A stretch of 48,527 bases of DNA, taken from Hydrogenophilales bacterium. GTDB taxonomy: Bacteria; Pseudomonadota; Gammaproteobacteria; Burkholderiales; Thiobacteraceae. The translations under genes were made by a program, and so were the position numbers. The notes under the pieces were generated by a model that was not told the DNA's origin, ran no database searches, and saw only the letters and a list, made by a program, of their open reading frames with translations. Numbering within the stretch: the stretch's first letter is position 1; each line of letters starts with the position of its first letter. The stretch covers positions 1 through 48,527 of the forward strand of contig JACRIU010000011.1 of NCBI GenBank assembly GCA_016235775.1. Reading direction: 5' to 3'. Below are positions 33,290 to 42,263 of the stretch, one piece after another.

Positions 33290-34797
33290 GATGATTTGCG
33301 CGTGGCAACTGAATGCAGATGTTCAGGCATTCCACCATCTGAAGCCTGACGTCGTAAATTATTCATTGCTGCGACCGTGCCAATACCCACGGCAAACATG
33401 CACACGGTCGCCTGAACTATCCACTCTGGCCGGGTATTTGCGCTTATCAATATCATTGGCACGAGGGCGCGAATGACAGAAAGTATTGCCCTATCTGAAT
33501 TCTGCGGCGCCAGGCTTCGAGCAAGCACCGTGGCCTCTTTCCAATACCTGACAAGCAAAAAAACCAATATTAGCGCGCCAGCCAAGCCCAGCTTCAAGAG
33601 GATGGCCATATGCCCGTTATGAACCGTGCGGCGTTCTCCTTCCCACTCTTTCTCAGAACCGGCTGGCTTGTAATTCACGCCAAGCCCAATACCAAACACG
33701 GGGGAGGATTGAATACGCTTAAGGGCCAATCCATTTTCCTCGAATCGCCACCCAAGCGAGGTGCGTGAATCGCCTTCATCCTTAACACTTAACGCACGAT
33801 CAATTACAACATCGGCAACATCCGGCTTGTATAGCGATACAAGTGCTAGCACCCCAAGCACAACAACAAGTAATAACACGCCAACTTTAATCGTTCGCGC
33901 GATGCCTAGCAGGAACCCAACGAACATCAATCCAAAAAGGGTTGTTCCCCATAACGTGCGTCCATAGGTATACATCAGTGCAAGCGCAAACAACCCGGAT
34001 AGCAATAGCGAAACAAACAAGCCTTGTTTACCTAATATATAGCGCGAAACAATTAACAAAAAAGCGAACATGATTAGATAAATCCCAGGCACGGTGCTAC
34101 GTAACACACCACTATATTCAGTGTGGCCAATCGCCGCAGTCTCCAAACGCCCGGCATGCATTATTGGAATGCCGAAATTAACCTGCAAGATTTGCGCAAG
34201 CGCAAGCAGCACCGCTCCAACAACAAGCGCCGACAGAAATCGATCAAGAACACGACGTTGATGGGCCATCATTACAATAATGAGCGGCAAGACCCAATAC
34301 ACGAACGCCCTCAGGTCCTCGGTCACCGCAGTGGTTGCCACCCCCACAATGAATACTGAATAAACGGCAGATAGGCCCGCCAGCCCCATCAGCAGCAACA
34401 GCGGCCACACAAAAGGCTTTAGCCCTGGGAGCCAACGCTTCGCGTCTCCGCCATACTTCAGCAGCGTAATGAGCAGCACAAAACCAAGAAAGAAATCTTC
34501 AGCACGCAGGGTGCCGCCAACCGTAGAGATGCTTGGCAGCAAAAAATCCGGCAAGAATCCAGAAACGACCAGAACAAGAAATGCGAGCGCGTATTCAGGC
34601 CGAACCCAAGCGATAAGAATAAATACGGGTACAGCAAACAGCGGCACGAAGAAAAACCAGGGGATCACGACCGCCATCAAACCCAAGGTCAAACCTGCAA
34701 CTGCACCAAACAACACCAAAATCACCAAACTGGGTGAATTGCCAAGGTAGGCGTAGACCTGGGCAGCAATACTGGTGATGCGCGCTTTATTATTCAT
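33280..34797 (-). CDS. Wzy/O-antigen-ligase-like membrane protein
   Basis: A 505-aa inner-membrane protein with about 11-12 hydrophobic segments and a large periplasmic loop of the O-antigen ligase family. Characteristic features are YTYGRTLWGTTLFGLMFVGF and the loop motif LGVNYKPAGSEKEW followed by VHNGHMAILLKLGLAGALIL, in which the HN pair is the ligase/polymerase signature. In an EPS locus with Wzx and Wzz partners it is most likely the repeat-unit polymerase (Wzy). The gene has a clearly lower GC content than its neighbours. Confidence 0.88.
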   Translation of the reverse strand: MNNKARITSIAAQVYAYLGNSPSLVILVLFGAVAGLTLGLMAVVIPWFFFVPLFAVPVFILIAWVRPEYALAFLVLVVSGFLPDFLLPSISTVGGTLRAEDFFLGFVLLITLLKYGGDAKRWLPGLKPFVWPLLLLMGLAGLSAVYSVFIVGVATTAVTEDLRAFVYWVLPLIIVMMAHQRRVLDRFLSALVVGAVLLALAQILQVNFGIPIMHAGRLETAAIGHTEYSGVLRSTVPGIYLIMFAFLLIVSRYILGKQGLFVSLLLSGLFALALMYTYGRTLWGTTLFGLMFVGFLLGIARTIKVGVLLLVVVLGVLALVSLYKPDVADVVIDRALSVKDEGDSRTSLGWRFEENGLALKRIQSSPVFGIGLGVNYKPAGSEKEWEGERRTVHNGHMAILLKLGLAGALILVFLLVRYWKEATVLARSLAPQNSDRAILSVIRALVPMILISANTRPEWIVQATVCMFAVGIGTVAAMNNLRRQASDGGMPEHLHSVATRKSSWQ

Positions 34798-34824
34798 GGC
34801 CTGGGTTTGTTGATCGTGACTACA

Positions 34825-35514
34825 TTACGTGGCGGGCGTTGGGTGGCCGATAAGGCGCTCTCTTCCACCGGGTGTCAGCGCCTTCAGTAGCGCCCGGGCA
34901 AAATCATCCTGCAATCTGTAAGCCACCGCGTCGTCGGACTGAATACTGGATATCCTGAACAACAAGCCATCCGGGATTTTTCCGGTAAGGCCATACTTCA
35001 GTTGATAGAGCTTCCATTGCAGGCTCGTGACGGCGACGTTGTCACCGACCGTCGTCCAATAGGTAATGGGTTCGATTCTTTCCCCGTGCGTGGCCACCAG
35101 ACGTTTAACAGGGATGGAACCATTGCCGGTGGAGAAAACATCATTGCTATTCTTCAGTATTTGAAAACCCTGCGCCGGATAGCAAACTTCCGGTTTGTGA
35201 ACCTGCATGGCGTCGCTTTGGTCGCCCCCATAAGCAATGGACAGCATGATGCGTTCACCGCGTGAATTGGCATAGGTGCGAGTCAGCGTCTGGTTGTAAA
35301 TCTTGTTGAGCCGCGCTTGCGTTTCCGGATTGACCAAGAGCGTCGCGATGGTTTCGTCTATTTTCCAATCGCCGAATTGTGCGGGAATCAGTGTTTCCAG
35401 GTTGATCTTCGGTCCCTTGTCGGCAATTTTGGCAGTGGGTTTGAGCGCCATAGCCAAACCTGCTGCCGCAAGCATGCACAGGCCGATGATGAGATGCTTG
35501 AGGCTAAGGGCTTT
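34825..35514 (-). CDS. epsI: EpsI family protein (exosortase partner)
   Basis: An EpsI-domain protein of about 229 aa, exported or anchored by an N-terminal segment (LKHLIIGLCMLAAAGLAMAL). Family hallmarks are LIPAQFGDWKID, an IYNQTLTRTYAN strand, GGDQSDAMQVHKPEVCYPAQ with the conserved HxPxxCYP cysteine, and ITYWTTVGD. EpsI always accompanies an exosortase, sometimes fused to it; here it is separate and follows immediately. The ATG at 35514 gives the usual family start. An upstream GTG at 35556 overlapping the exosortase stop is an alternative. Confidence 0.92.
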   Translation of the reverse strand, partial: KALSLKHLIIGLCMLAAAGLAMALKPTAKIADKGPKINLETLIPAQFGDWKIDETIATLLVNPETQARLNKIYNQTLTRTYANSRGERIMLSIAYGGDQSDAMQVHKPEVCYPAQGFQILKNSNDVFSTGNGSIPVKRLVATHGERIEPITYWTTVGDNVAVTSLQWKLYQLKYGLTGKIPDGLLFRISSIQSDDAVAYRLQDDFARALLKALTPGGRERLIGHPTPAT

Positions 35515-35552
35515 CATGAAATGTGATCCGAAATAATAAGCAGGCGCGAGCA

Positions 35553-36446
35553 TCACGGGTGCGCTGATGATCGAGCGCGATCAGGCAAGATAAGGCCAAG
35601 CAGCCCATCCAGCGCAAACAGCAGCAGCAGCGCAATGACAAACAGCAGAATGCCGGCGAAGCCATGCAAAAACCCCTGCCCTGCCTCATCGCCAAAATAA
35701 TAAGTAACCATTACCAGAATGATCACGCGCATCACGTTGGCGAAAAAGGCAATCGGCCAGATGCTCGCGACCAAGATCAGGATACGTGCCACGCTGGTAT
35801 GCTGCATGAGGTAGAGGTACAGCAAGCCCATGGCGGAAAGCGAGAACATGGAATTAAGCCCGGAACAAGCGTCAGCCACCAACAACTGATAGGGGCCGAT
35901 GGACAGCGTCACACCGTTGCGCGCGATCGGGTAGCCGGCGACATAGAGGGCTTGTTCGACCAGGATTGAGATGTAATGCTTGAGTGGGCCAGTCAGGGCG
36001 TCGACAATGAAGCCCGGCACCGGAATCAGGAAGATCAGAAAAAACAGCGGAAACCACAATGTCCTCACTGCTGGTACACCACGCAACATCAGCAACGCGC
36101 CACCCAGGATAAACATCTCAGAACCGATCTCGAACAGCAGTATCTCCTGCGACCGGCCCAAGGCGTACAGCAACAGTCCGAAACCCAGCAACATTCCGCC
36201 CGCCACAGGCTTGACTTGTTGAGGCGCCGCCAACAAGGCGTGGCGTTTAAACCAAAAAAGCCACAGCACGACCAGCAGCGCGATTGGGCCGTGGGCGTTT
36301 TCCTCGGAGTTCCAGAGGGTCCGATTGAGATCGGCGTAGGTCGGGAGGAACAACACCGCCAGCCCCAGCAGTACCGGCCACCATTCGGCAGCGAAGCCAA
36401 GCCAATTCGGGCGCAACGGGGGAGGGAGAGGAAGCGCGGCGGACAT
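35553..36446 (-). CDS. xrtB: Exosortase (XrtB/EpsH type)
   Basis: A 297-aa integral membrane transpeptidase-like enzyme with about eight hydrophobic segments, which processes PEP-CTERM surface proteins. The catalytic triad candidates are all present: Cys194 in VADACSGLNS, Arg240 in FANVMRVI and His261 in GFLHGFAG. The stand-alone form, with EpsI in a separate gene and EpsG/EpsF/EpsE upstream, matches the methanolan-type exosortase B locus rather than the XrtA form fused to EpsI. The start at 36446 lies two bases after the epsG stop. One recognisable PEP-CTERM substrate is in the window (18115). Confidence 0.93.
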   Translation of the reverse strand: MSAALPLPPPLRPNWLGFAAEWWPVLLGLAVLFLPTYADLNRTLWNSEENAHGPIALLVVLWLFWFKRHALLAAPQQVKPVAGGMLLGFGLLLYALGRSQEILLFEIGSEMFILGGALLMLRGVPAVRTLWFPLFFLIFLIPVPGFIVDALTGPLKHYISILVEQALYVAGYPIARNGVTLSIGPYQLLVADACSGLNSMFSLSAMGLLYLYLMQHTSVARILILVASIWPIAFFANVMRVIILVMVTYYFGDEAGQGFLHGFAGILLFVIALLLLFALDGLLGLILPDRARSSAHP

Positions 36447-36448
36447 GG

Positions 36449-37336
36449 CTAAAATTGATTGAGTACGGTCCCGACCAATTCGGCGCCGGCGCCGCTCATT
36501 TGATCTCTGTGCGCAGCAGCGGCGGCGAGTCGGGTATGGTTCTGGCGCAGCACCAGCATTGCCCCGGCCGCCCGAGCGGCAACGGTGAGCGCATCCGCAT
36601 TCATCCCCGCTGGCGGTGTGTCGATCAAGATGACATCGTAGCGCTCGGCGAAATCTTCCAGCAGGATCGGCAGCGTAGCGCGAGACAGTAATTCGGCCGG
36701 GTTGGGCGGCACCGCACCCGCTGTCAACACCGATAGATCAACAAAGGCCGGGATGCGCGCCACGGCGGCATGACTGGCGCGGCCCACTAGCATGTCCGAC
36801 AGACCTTGTCGGCTGCCCAGGCTGAAAATAATATGCTGGCGCGGGTTGCGCAGGTCGGCGTCTATCAACAGGGTACGCTCACCGAGCTGGGAGAACACCA
36901 CCGCGAGGTTGGCGGCAAGATAACTCGCGCCCTCGCCCGCGTTGACACCTACGATGGCGAGCGTCTTGTGGCCAGCGGCGAACCAGCGCAGCATCAACTG
37001 GCTGCGCAACGCCCGCAACTGCTCCACCTGCGGCCCGAACGGCTGATAAGCGGCAACCAAATCTGGACTGAAGCCGCCCTCCCTGGAAGATAAATAGGGG
37101 TATTCGAACTGGCGGGCCAGTGCCTGACTCAAGTCACCCTCGGAAATCAGGCCCAGTTTGATAGCGGCCTCACCAAAGAGAAGGTTTTCCTCCTTTTGCA
37201 GACGCAGCACCCGCTCTGCATCTTGCGGCGCCAGCTTGCCGGCGTCGAGCAGCAGTTTGCCGAGCGACTGTTCCACTTTGGCTTCCGATAACTGCGCGAC
37301 AATTTTCTCGGCTACGCCGTGATGCGGCATGTTCAT
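36449..37336 (-). CDS. epsG: EpsG-type chain-length regulator with tyrosine-kinase-like domain
   Basis: A 295-aa cytoplasmic protein. Residues about 20-80 form an MshE/GspE N-terminal-like domain (LGKLLLDAGKLAPQDAERVL), and residues about 100-290 are a BY-kinase-like P-loop domain. The Walker A region reads VNAGEGASYLAANLA, so the P-loop lysine is Ala137. Walker A' is TLLIDADLRNPRQH and Walker B is VILIDTPPAG. The C-terminus has no tyrosine cluster. In the EpsF/EpsG pair it regulates chain length with the Wzz-like partner. The ATG at 37336 has GAGGA upstream. Confidence 0.9.
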   Translation of the reverse strand: MNMPHHGVAEKIVAQLSEAKVEQSLGKLLLDAGKLAPQDAERVLRLQKEENLLFGEAAIKLGLISEGDLSQALARQFEYPYLSSREGGFSPDLVAAYQPFGPQVEQLRALRSQLMLRWFAAGHKTLAIVGVNAGEGASYLAANLAVVFSQLGERTLLIDADLRNPRQHIIFSLGSRQGLSDMLVGRASHAAVARIPAFVDLSVLTAGAVPPNPAELLSRATLPILLEDFAERYDVILIDTPPAGMNADALTVAARAAGAMLVLRQNHTRLAAAAAHRDQMSGAGAELVGTVLNQF

Positions 37337-37378
37337 AGATTTTCCTCAATGCCTTGAAACGATTCTGTTGCGCCAACG

Positions 37379-38767
37379 CTAAGCAGGTTGCGCGCCTGGC
37401 AGTTTGTCCCACGGCAGACGCCGCCGCTTGGACTCGCCTCCGCTCAACACGCCCAACACTGGGATATCCAGGGCTTCAACCAAGTCCTGCTCCGAACGTA
37501 TGCGGCGGTCAATCATTTCCATCAAGAACCCAAGCCCAAGGCCAAGAAAGCCGCCTAAGACCAGGGACGCCATGAGGTTAAGTAAAATTTTGGGACTGGA
37601 CGGTTTGGCCGGTGGAACTGCGGGATTGAGCACGGCAATGTCAGTATGCGTCGTCTGCGACTCAAGCCGGGTTTGGCCATTGCGGCGCGTGGCCTGGTCG
37701 AAGAGTTGCTGCGCATTTTCCACATCGCGCAGCAGCACTGACATTTCATCGCGCTTTTGTTTGGTGGACAGCACGCGAGCTTTTTGCGCAGCCAAAGCGC
37801 CGCGAAAATCGCTCTCGCGCTGCTGAGACAGGCGCGCCGTGGTAGACACGGTTTGCGTCGCTGTCTTGATCTCGGTATCAAGTTTGCCGCGTAGCGTGTC
37901 CACTTCGGTTTGCAAGCGCTGGTACTGCGGATGGTTCTTACCGAATTTGGATTCCATTTCGGAGAGCTTGATTTCGCTCCGCGCCAAATCCGCTTTCAAG
38001 CCTTGCACCATGGGATTGTTCATCACATCCGCCAATGCTTCATGGCTCTGGTTGCGGCGCGACACGCTATCGTAGGTTTGCGCTTGCGCCACCACGAACT
38101 GGCTGGACAGCTCCGCCAGGCGCGCGGTCTCTACATCGATACGCTCGTCGGACGCCACCACCCCTTGCTCTTTCTGGTAGGCGGACAGTTTCGCTTGCGC
38201 CTGTTCCAGGTTATCCCGCAGTTGCTTGATCTGCGCATCGAACCAGGTCGTCGTCAGGCGCGCCGGCTCCACGCGCAATTCAAGATTGGTTTGGATATAC
38301 GCTTGGGCAAACGCGTTGGCTACCGTCGCCGCGAATTGTGGGTCCGCGCCTTTGTATTCAACTTGGATCAGCGTCGATTCGCGCGAGGGTTGCACTTCCA
38401 GTGCACGCAACATGCGGTCTGCCAGCCAATCCCGGATATCGCCCTCGCCGCCGGTAGCCTCGGCAAATTGTTCCCGCACTACCGGGCTTTGCGTCATTTT
38501 GAGCGCTTCCACGACCTTGAGCGCCACGTTGTGGCTTTTGATAATTTCGGTTTGCGTGGCGATGTAGCCGGGCATGAGTTGCGCAGGCTGCATGAGTCCG
38601 CTTAGTGGATCGACACCCTTGAAATCCACTACTAAGGTAGTAGTAGCGTTATAGCTTTGGGGCAGCAGCAAGCTGACGATCAGGGTTGTGCTAACGGTCA
38701 CCAGCAGCGCGAACAGCACGATGCGGTAGCGTGCTTTGAGGATGAGCAAGAGTTGCGTGAAATTCAC
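37379..38767 (-). CDS. epsF: EpsF-type Wzz chain-length determinant
   Basis: A 462-aa inner-membrane polysaccharide co-polymerase: an N-terminal membrane helix (RIVLFALLVTVSTTLIVSLL), a Wzz domain, a long periplasmic coiled coil (about 170-340), and a second membrane helix (LLNLMASLVLGGFLGLGLGF) preceded by a proline-rich PAVPPAKPSSPK motif typical of the family. The start is a GTG at 38767 with GAGG five bases upstream, 14 bases after the epsE stop. It works with EpsG to set chain length and with EpsE for export. Confidence 0.93.
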   Translation of the reverse strand: MNFTQLLLILKARYRIVLFALLVTVSTTLIVSLLLPQSYNATTTLVVDFKGVDPLSGLMQPAQLMPGYIATQTEIIKSHNVALKVVEALKMTQSPVVREQFAEATGGEGDIRDWLADRMLRALEVQPSRESTLIQVEYKGADPQFAATVANAFAQAYIQTNLELRVEPARLTTTWFDAQIKQLRDNLEQAQAKLSAYQKEQGVVASDERIDVETARLAELSSQFVVAQAQTYDSVSRRNQSHEALADVMNNPMVQGLKADLARSEIKLSEMESKFGKNHPQYQRLQTEVDTLRGKLDTEIKTATQTVSTTARLSQQRESDFRGALAAQKARVLSTKQKRDEMSVLLRDVENAQQLFDQATRRNGQTRLESQTTHTDIAVLNPAVPPAKPSSPKILLNLMASLVLGGFLGLGLGFLMEMIDRRIRSEQDLVEALDIPVLGVLSGGESKRRRLPWDKLPGAQPA

Positions 38768-38781
38768 TGTGGCCTCGCGTT

Positions 38782-39570
38782 CTAGAACAAGCTTTCTTTG
38801 ACGTAGATCACGTCATCAGGCTTGAGCGGATCGCTCAATGCCACTTCCAGGGTTTGCGTCTGCCCATCCTGTCCGCGGCGCATGACGCGAATGCCGCGTT
38901 GCGTGCCGCGCTGCGTGAGGCCGCCGCCCACCGACAGCGCCTGCACCACGCTCATATTGCGTTCGAGCCGGAATGCGCCGGGGCGCTGCACTTCGCCGTA
39001 AATGTAGATTTGCGGATAGCGCGGCACAAAAATCACATCGCCGCCCGCGACTTCCCTATCCTTGGCGAGCTTGCCGTCGAGAAACATTTCCAGCGTGTCG
39101 ATCGTTTGCCGCTCATCTCTCCCGCCATTGCGACGAATGAGCACGATCTGATCCGCGCCGCTGCTGGCGACGCCGCCGGCGAGTGCTAGTATGTCCGCCA
39201 AGGTGGAAGTTTGTTCGATCGGATAGCGGCCGGGACGATTCACTTGGCCGAGCACATTTACTTGCTGACCTCGAAACTGCAACACGATCAGATTGACTTG
39301 CGCTTTTTTGATAAAGCCGCCTTGCTCGAGGCTGCGCGCAATATTCGCCTCGGCCTGCTGCGCGGTGCCACCGCCGAGCTTGATCTCGCCCAGCAAGGGG
39401 AAACTGACGCCCCCGCTCTCGTTGAGCCGCGCCTCGGTGGCGAGATCAGGGTGATCGTAAACCGTGATCTTGACCACGTCCCCTGGGCTCAGTTGATAAT
39501 CCTTACGATCTGCGATCGCCGGCAACGAGAGGCCGAATAGCAACAAGAGTAAAAGACAGATTCGTGCCAT
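38782..39570 (-). CDS. epsE: EpsE-type polysaccharide export protein (Wza family)
   Basis: A 262-aa exported protein with a signal peptide (MARICLLLLLLFGLSLPAIA). The mature part starts with the Poly_export domain (DYQLSPGDVVKITVYDHPDL) followed by two SLBB domains (VNVLGQVNRPGRYPI and IYIYGEVQRPGAFRL). It should form the outer-membrane or periplasmic export channel. There is no lipobox, unlike classical Wza. No good ribosome binding site precedes the ATG at 39570, but a sigma54-like promoter motif lies about 30-45 bases upstream inside the duplicated block. Confidence 0.93.
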   Translation of the reverse strand: MARICLLLLLLFGLSLPAIADRKDYQLSPGDVVKITVYDHPDLATEARLNESGGVSFPLLGEIKLGGGTAQQAEANIARSLEQGGFIKKAQVNLIVLQFRGQQVNVLGQVNRPGRYPIEQTSTLADILALAGGVASSGADQIVLIRRNGGRDERQTIDTLEMFLDGKLAKDREVAGGDVIFVPRYPQIYIYGEVQRPGAFRLERNMSVVQALSVGGGLTQRGTQRGIRVMRRGQDGQTQTLEVALSDPLKPDDVIYVKESLF

Positions 39571-39598
39571 GAGCGCAAAAGATTGAAATGAAGAACGC

Positions 39599-39615
39599 GC
39601 AGACTACGCGCCAAG
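39599..39615 (-). promoter_or_regulatory. Sigma54-like -24/-12 element upstream of epsE
   Basis: On the minus strand the sequence reads CTTGGCGCGTAGTCTGC. The invariant GG (39612-39611) and GC (39600-39599) are ten bases apart, as sigma54 promoters require, and the surrounding bases TGGCgcG-N4-cTGCg fit the consensus moderately. The expected start of transcription would be about 17 bases before the epsE ATG. The same element occurs in copy B. PEP-CTERM/EPS loci elsewhere are known to depend on RpoN with PrsK/PrsR. Confidence 0.45.
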
Positions 39616-39738
39616 CATTACAAAGATGTTTCAAACTGCGATTCAGCGGTATAAATACTTGATTTGGTGGGGTGCTTGCTCTTGTCCCCAACCCCCGCTC
39701 CCCTTGGGAGGCAGGCGGAAGAAGACAACGGTGCAAGC

Positions 39739-40008
39739 CTATGCCTTTTGCAGAGCCAAGGTGATTGGTGGCATGCCCGTTCGTTCCACAGCGGACTGGG
39801 TTGCCTTGATTTTTGCTTTTTTCAGACTGTACTTAACTTCAATGCGGTGAGCACACTGGATTAAGTGACTTGCAATTGCGCGGGCTTGCTGCACAGTCAG
39901 GCACAACACTACATCCTTAAAACCTTCCAATGTGAGTTTGACGACCTCTTCCTCTCCACCCTCTTGGATGAAAATGGCGATGCTCTGTGTTTGATTCGCT
40001 TGCTGCAT
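39739..40008 (-). CDS. Small hypothetical protein, 89 aa (paralogue of 42562-42831)
   Basis: It begins MQQANQTQSIAIFIQEGGEE, continues with a short beta segment (VVKLTLEGFKDVVLCL), an amphipathic helix (TVQQARAIASHLIQCAHRIE) and a basic tail (KYSLKKAKIKATQSAVER). About three quarters of the residues match the second copy at the same length, which supports a real conserved protein. AAGGGGG precedes the ATG at 40008. No signal peptide or membrane segment; a cytoplasmic role, perhaps regulatory, is only a guess. Family not recognised. Confidence 0.78.
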   Translation of the reverse strand: MQQANQTQSIAIFIQEGGEEEVVKLTLEGFKDVVLCLTVQQARAIASHLIQCAHRIEVKYSLKKAKIKATQSAVERTGMPPITLALQKA

Positions 40009-40322
40009 GGGTTGCCCCCTTCTTAGCTATCCAGTCACTTATTAAAATAATCCCAAACCAATACTTGGATTTTGGTTTTGGCTCAAGCCGGATTGAATCT
40101 ACGCTCAGCCTCTTTCGAAATAATGTATGCGTCTTGGGAAAGCATGGCCCAAATGGGCTATTAAAAAAACACGTGTTGGCCCTTTGATCGTTTCAAAAAA
40201 ACGTTAGCAGCTCATAGGTTTGCACCAAGTACGCGCGGCAGCCTGCACGCCTCGTCCTTGCGCTGTGGTAGCCCACTGATAATGCACGGATCGCCCGCGT
40301 AGAAGTGTTACCGCACCACTTG
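40009..40322. other. Intergenic region between epsL and the small gene
   Basis: About 310 bases. The first 150 are the conserved upstream part of duplicated copy A, including the palindrome GCCCAAATGGGC near 40149-40160. The remainder (40165-40322) shows no gene; no clear terminator for epsL is seen. Confidence 0.6.
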
Positions 40323-41474
40323 TCAGAACTCGGCGCGCAGGCCGGCGCTCCATCTTTCATAGCGATAATCAGCTGAGCCGACAGAGGAGTTTCGCCGCTC
40401 CGTGTCGTAGCTCAAGGTGGCCTGCGCGTTGCGCAACGCCTGATATCCCAAGGTAACCCCCCCGCCCCGGATCTGATCGGTGCGGCCGGCCTCGTCGTAT
40501 TGCACGTTTTGGCTGCGCATGGTTCCGCTCAGCGTGATTTTGGCCGTCGCAAGCCAGGTGGCGCCGAGCGCCGCATTGTCGGTGGCCGTGGTCGTCGAAA
40601 CGGTCGCGGTATCGGATGATCCGACGCTCTTGCTGATGCTCGCATTGAAGCTAAGCTTCCCCGTCGGCGCCCAATTTCCGCTCAAGCTCCAGGTCGGCTG
40701 TTGCAGCGTGGTCAGGCCATCGATACGCCGGGACCGGCCCACGGCCCAGGCAATGCGCGACACGCCAGTCGGCGCCCAGTTGCCGTTTAGGTTGTATTCC
40801 GTTTGCTCATAGGGCCGGGCCGGTAACTGATTCGGATAATCGCCTTCAGTCTTGCGGTACTGCATACCGAGGTAGTTGCCGGCCGACGTAGGCATGCGCC
40901 AGCCGAGGCTATGGACCCGCTCGGTGCGATCCAGCACTTTGCGCGCGTCGGGAGAAAAAGCAAACGTCGCATCGCTCAAGCCGAAGTCGAGGTAAAAGCT
41001 GGGGTGCGCCTGGTAGCTGGCGCTAAAGCCTATTACGGTCTGTTTCTGTTTGCTCTGCCCAGTGGTAGAGACATCGGCTTGGGATTGCAAATCCTGCTTA
41101 ATCAGATAATTCAGGCTGCCGCTAAGCCGGTTGCCTACCACCCAATTCCAGTCCGCCTTAATGCTCAATTCAGTAGTGGGTTTGAGAATAACGCGGTCGA
41201 AATCCACTTGGGAAAAGCTACTGCGCAACGCCACCACCTGACGCCCGAACCGCAGGTCGGCATCTACGCCGGCGCCGACGCGGTGCGTCGTGACCGATGC
41301 ATCGGTCGAACCAAGCAGCGCCTGCGCCTGTGCATCGTTCGCCACGCGAAAATAGTTGCTGTCGTGCGACACGTTGTATTCCAGCTTGAGGCGCACCGTG
41401 TCTTCCGGATGCGCATACGCGCCACTGGCCACGCACAGCGCTGCTAAAGCGCTCCAATGCAGTGGGCGCTTCAT
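40323..41474 (-). CDS. epsL: EpsL-type outer-membrane beta-barrel protein
   Basis: A protein of about 383 aa with a signal peptide (MKRPLHWSALAALCVASGAY) and a mature part made of alternating beta strands with aromatic girdles (LGWRMPTSAGNYLGMQYRKT, YERWSAGLRAEF). The C-terminal phenylalanine of AEF is the outer-membrane insertion signal. This matches the EpsL-type putative outer-membrane protein of exosortase EPS loci. The ATG at 41474 shares one base with the stop of the CAAX-protease-like gene (TGATG), so the two are translationally coupled. Confidence 0.85.
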   Translation of the reverse strand: MKRPLHWSALAALCVASGAYAHPEDTVRLKLEYNVSHDSNYFRVANDAQAQALLGSTDASVTTHRVGAGVDADLRFGRQVVALRSSFSQVDFDRVILKPTTELSIKADWNWVVGNRLSGSLNYLIKQDLQSQADVSTTGQSKQKQTVIGFSASYQAHPSFYLDFGLSDATFAFSPDARKVLDRTERVHSLGWRMPTSAGNYLGMQYRKTEGDYPNQLPARPYEQTEYNLNGNWAPTGVSRIAWAVGRSRRIDGLTTLQQPTWSLSGNWAPTGKLSFNASISKSVGSSDTATVSTTTATDNAALGATWLATAKITLSGTMRSQNVQYDEAGRTDQIRGGGVTLGYQALRNAQATLSYDTERRNSSVGSADYRYERWSAGLRAEF

Positions 41475-42142
41475 CACCAATAGCTCCACTGGCCGGTTGT
41501 TAGCACCCACGCACCCAGCACGCCGTTGGTGACCGCATGCGCGAAGATGGCGTAGTTAAGATGGCCGGTGCGGCGATACAGCCAGGCGTAGACCAGACCG
41601 GCGAAGATGCCCGCCAGCCATTGATGATGTTCAAAACCGAACACCACACTGGAAATCAACACCGCGTTCAACGTCACCGCAGCGGGCTTCACGCTGAGAA
41701 AATCGCTTTGAACCACCCAGCGCATCAAGAACGAGCGCCAGAATAATTCCTCCATCAGCGGCACCACCAAAGCCGCACCGGCAAGGCGAAACCCAGCCAA
41801 CAGCCAATCAATCCGGCCCTCATCGCGTGGGTCGTAGCCCGCACCGGGTTCGCCCAGCACCGCCCAGGGAATATCCAAGCCGACCCAAACCACAAACACG
41901 GTCAAGCCCGCGCCCAAGGACAAGGCGGCATCGCCGAGCGAAAATTTAAAATCGCGCAGCTCCGTATATGACAGCCGAAACGTGGCGAGTGCGCCTACAA
42001 CCAACAAGATTTTCAGCGGATACAACCAACGCGCATCGAACTCGGTAAACAGATGCGGCGCCTGCCCTTCCAACGCTAGCACTACAAGATAAATCGCAAA
42101 GGGAGTGATGCGCGCGAAGGCTGGTAAATGGGCTATGCGCAT
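41474..42142 (-). CDS. CPBP/CAAX-protease-like membrane protein of exosortase loci
   Basis: A 222-aa inner-membrane protein with about seven hydrophobic segments and the CPBP (Abi) intramembrane metalloprotease motifs: the glutamate pair in LMEELFWRSFLMRW, FGFEHHQWLAGIF and FAHAVTNGVLG, which provide the Glu/His metal ligands. It matches the CAAX prenyl protease-related family found beside exosortases; its substrate is unknown. The gene precedes and overlaps epsL. A sigma54-like motif about 120 bases upstream, in duplicated copy B, could drive the pair. Confidence 0.9.
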   Translation of the reverse strand: MRIAHLPAFARITPFAIYLVVLALEGQAPHLFTEFDARWLYPLKILLVVGALATFRLSYTELRDFKFSLGDAALSLGAGLTVFVVWVGLDIPWAVLGEPGAGYDPRDEGRIDWLLAGFRLAGAALVVPLMEELFWRSFLMRWVVQSDFLSVKPAAVTLNAVLISSVVFGFEHHQWLAGIFAGLVYAWLYRRTGHLNYAIFAHAVTNGVLGAWVLTTGQWSYW

Positions 42143-42263
42143 GGGGATAGGAATCGTGTTGACTTGAAAGGTAAGGTAACGCTGCTAAAGCACCTTGGGC
42201 GTCATGCCGGCATTCAGTCGTAATTTGATTTTGCCGCGAATTTAAAATTGAAATGGAGAATGC

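Larger units (their letters stand above)
39577..40162. repeat. Copy A of a duplicated block in the EPS locus
   Basis: About 585 bases are closely related, by eye, to 42243-42985 (copy B). The similarity begins eight bases upstream of the epsE start and covers the downstream flank, the small gene (39739-40008) and about 150 bases upstream of it, ending at GGCCCAAATGGGCTATT. Both copies carry the same sigma54-like motif at the same end. Copy B has about 150 extra bases, including a separate inverted repeat. Confidence 0.85.

Noticed and set aside
35553-36446. Calling the exosortase XrtA
   Set aside because: EpsI is a separate gene and EpsG/EpsL/EpsD neighbours match the exosortase-B arrangement; the final subtype needs a profile search.
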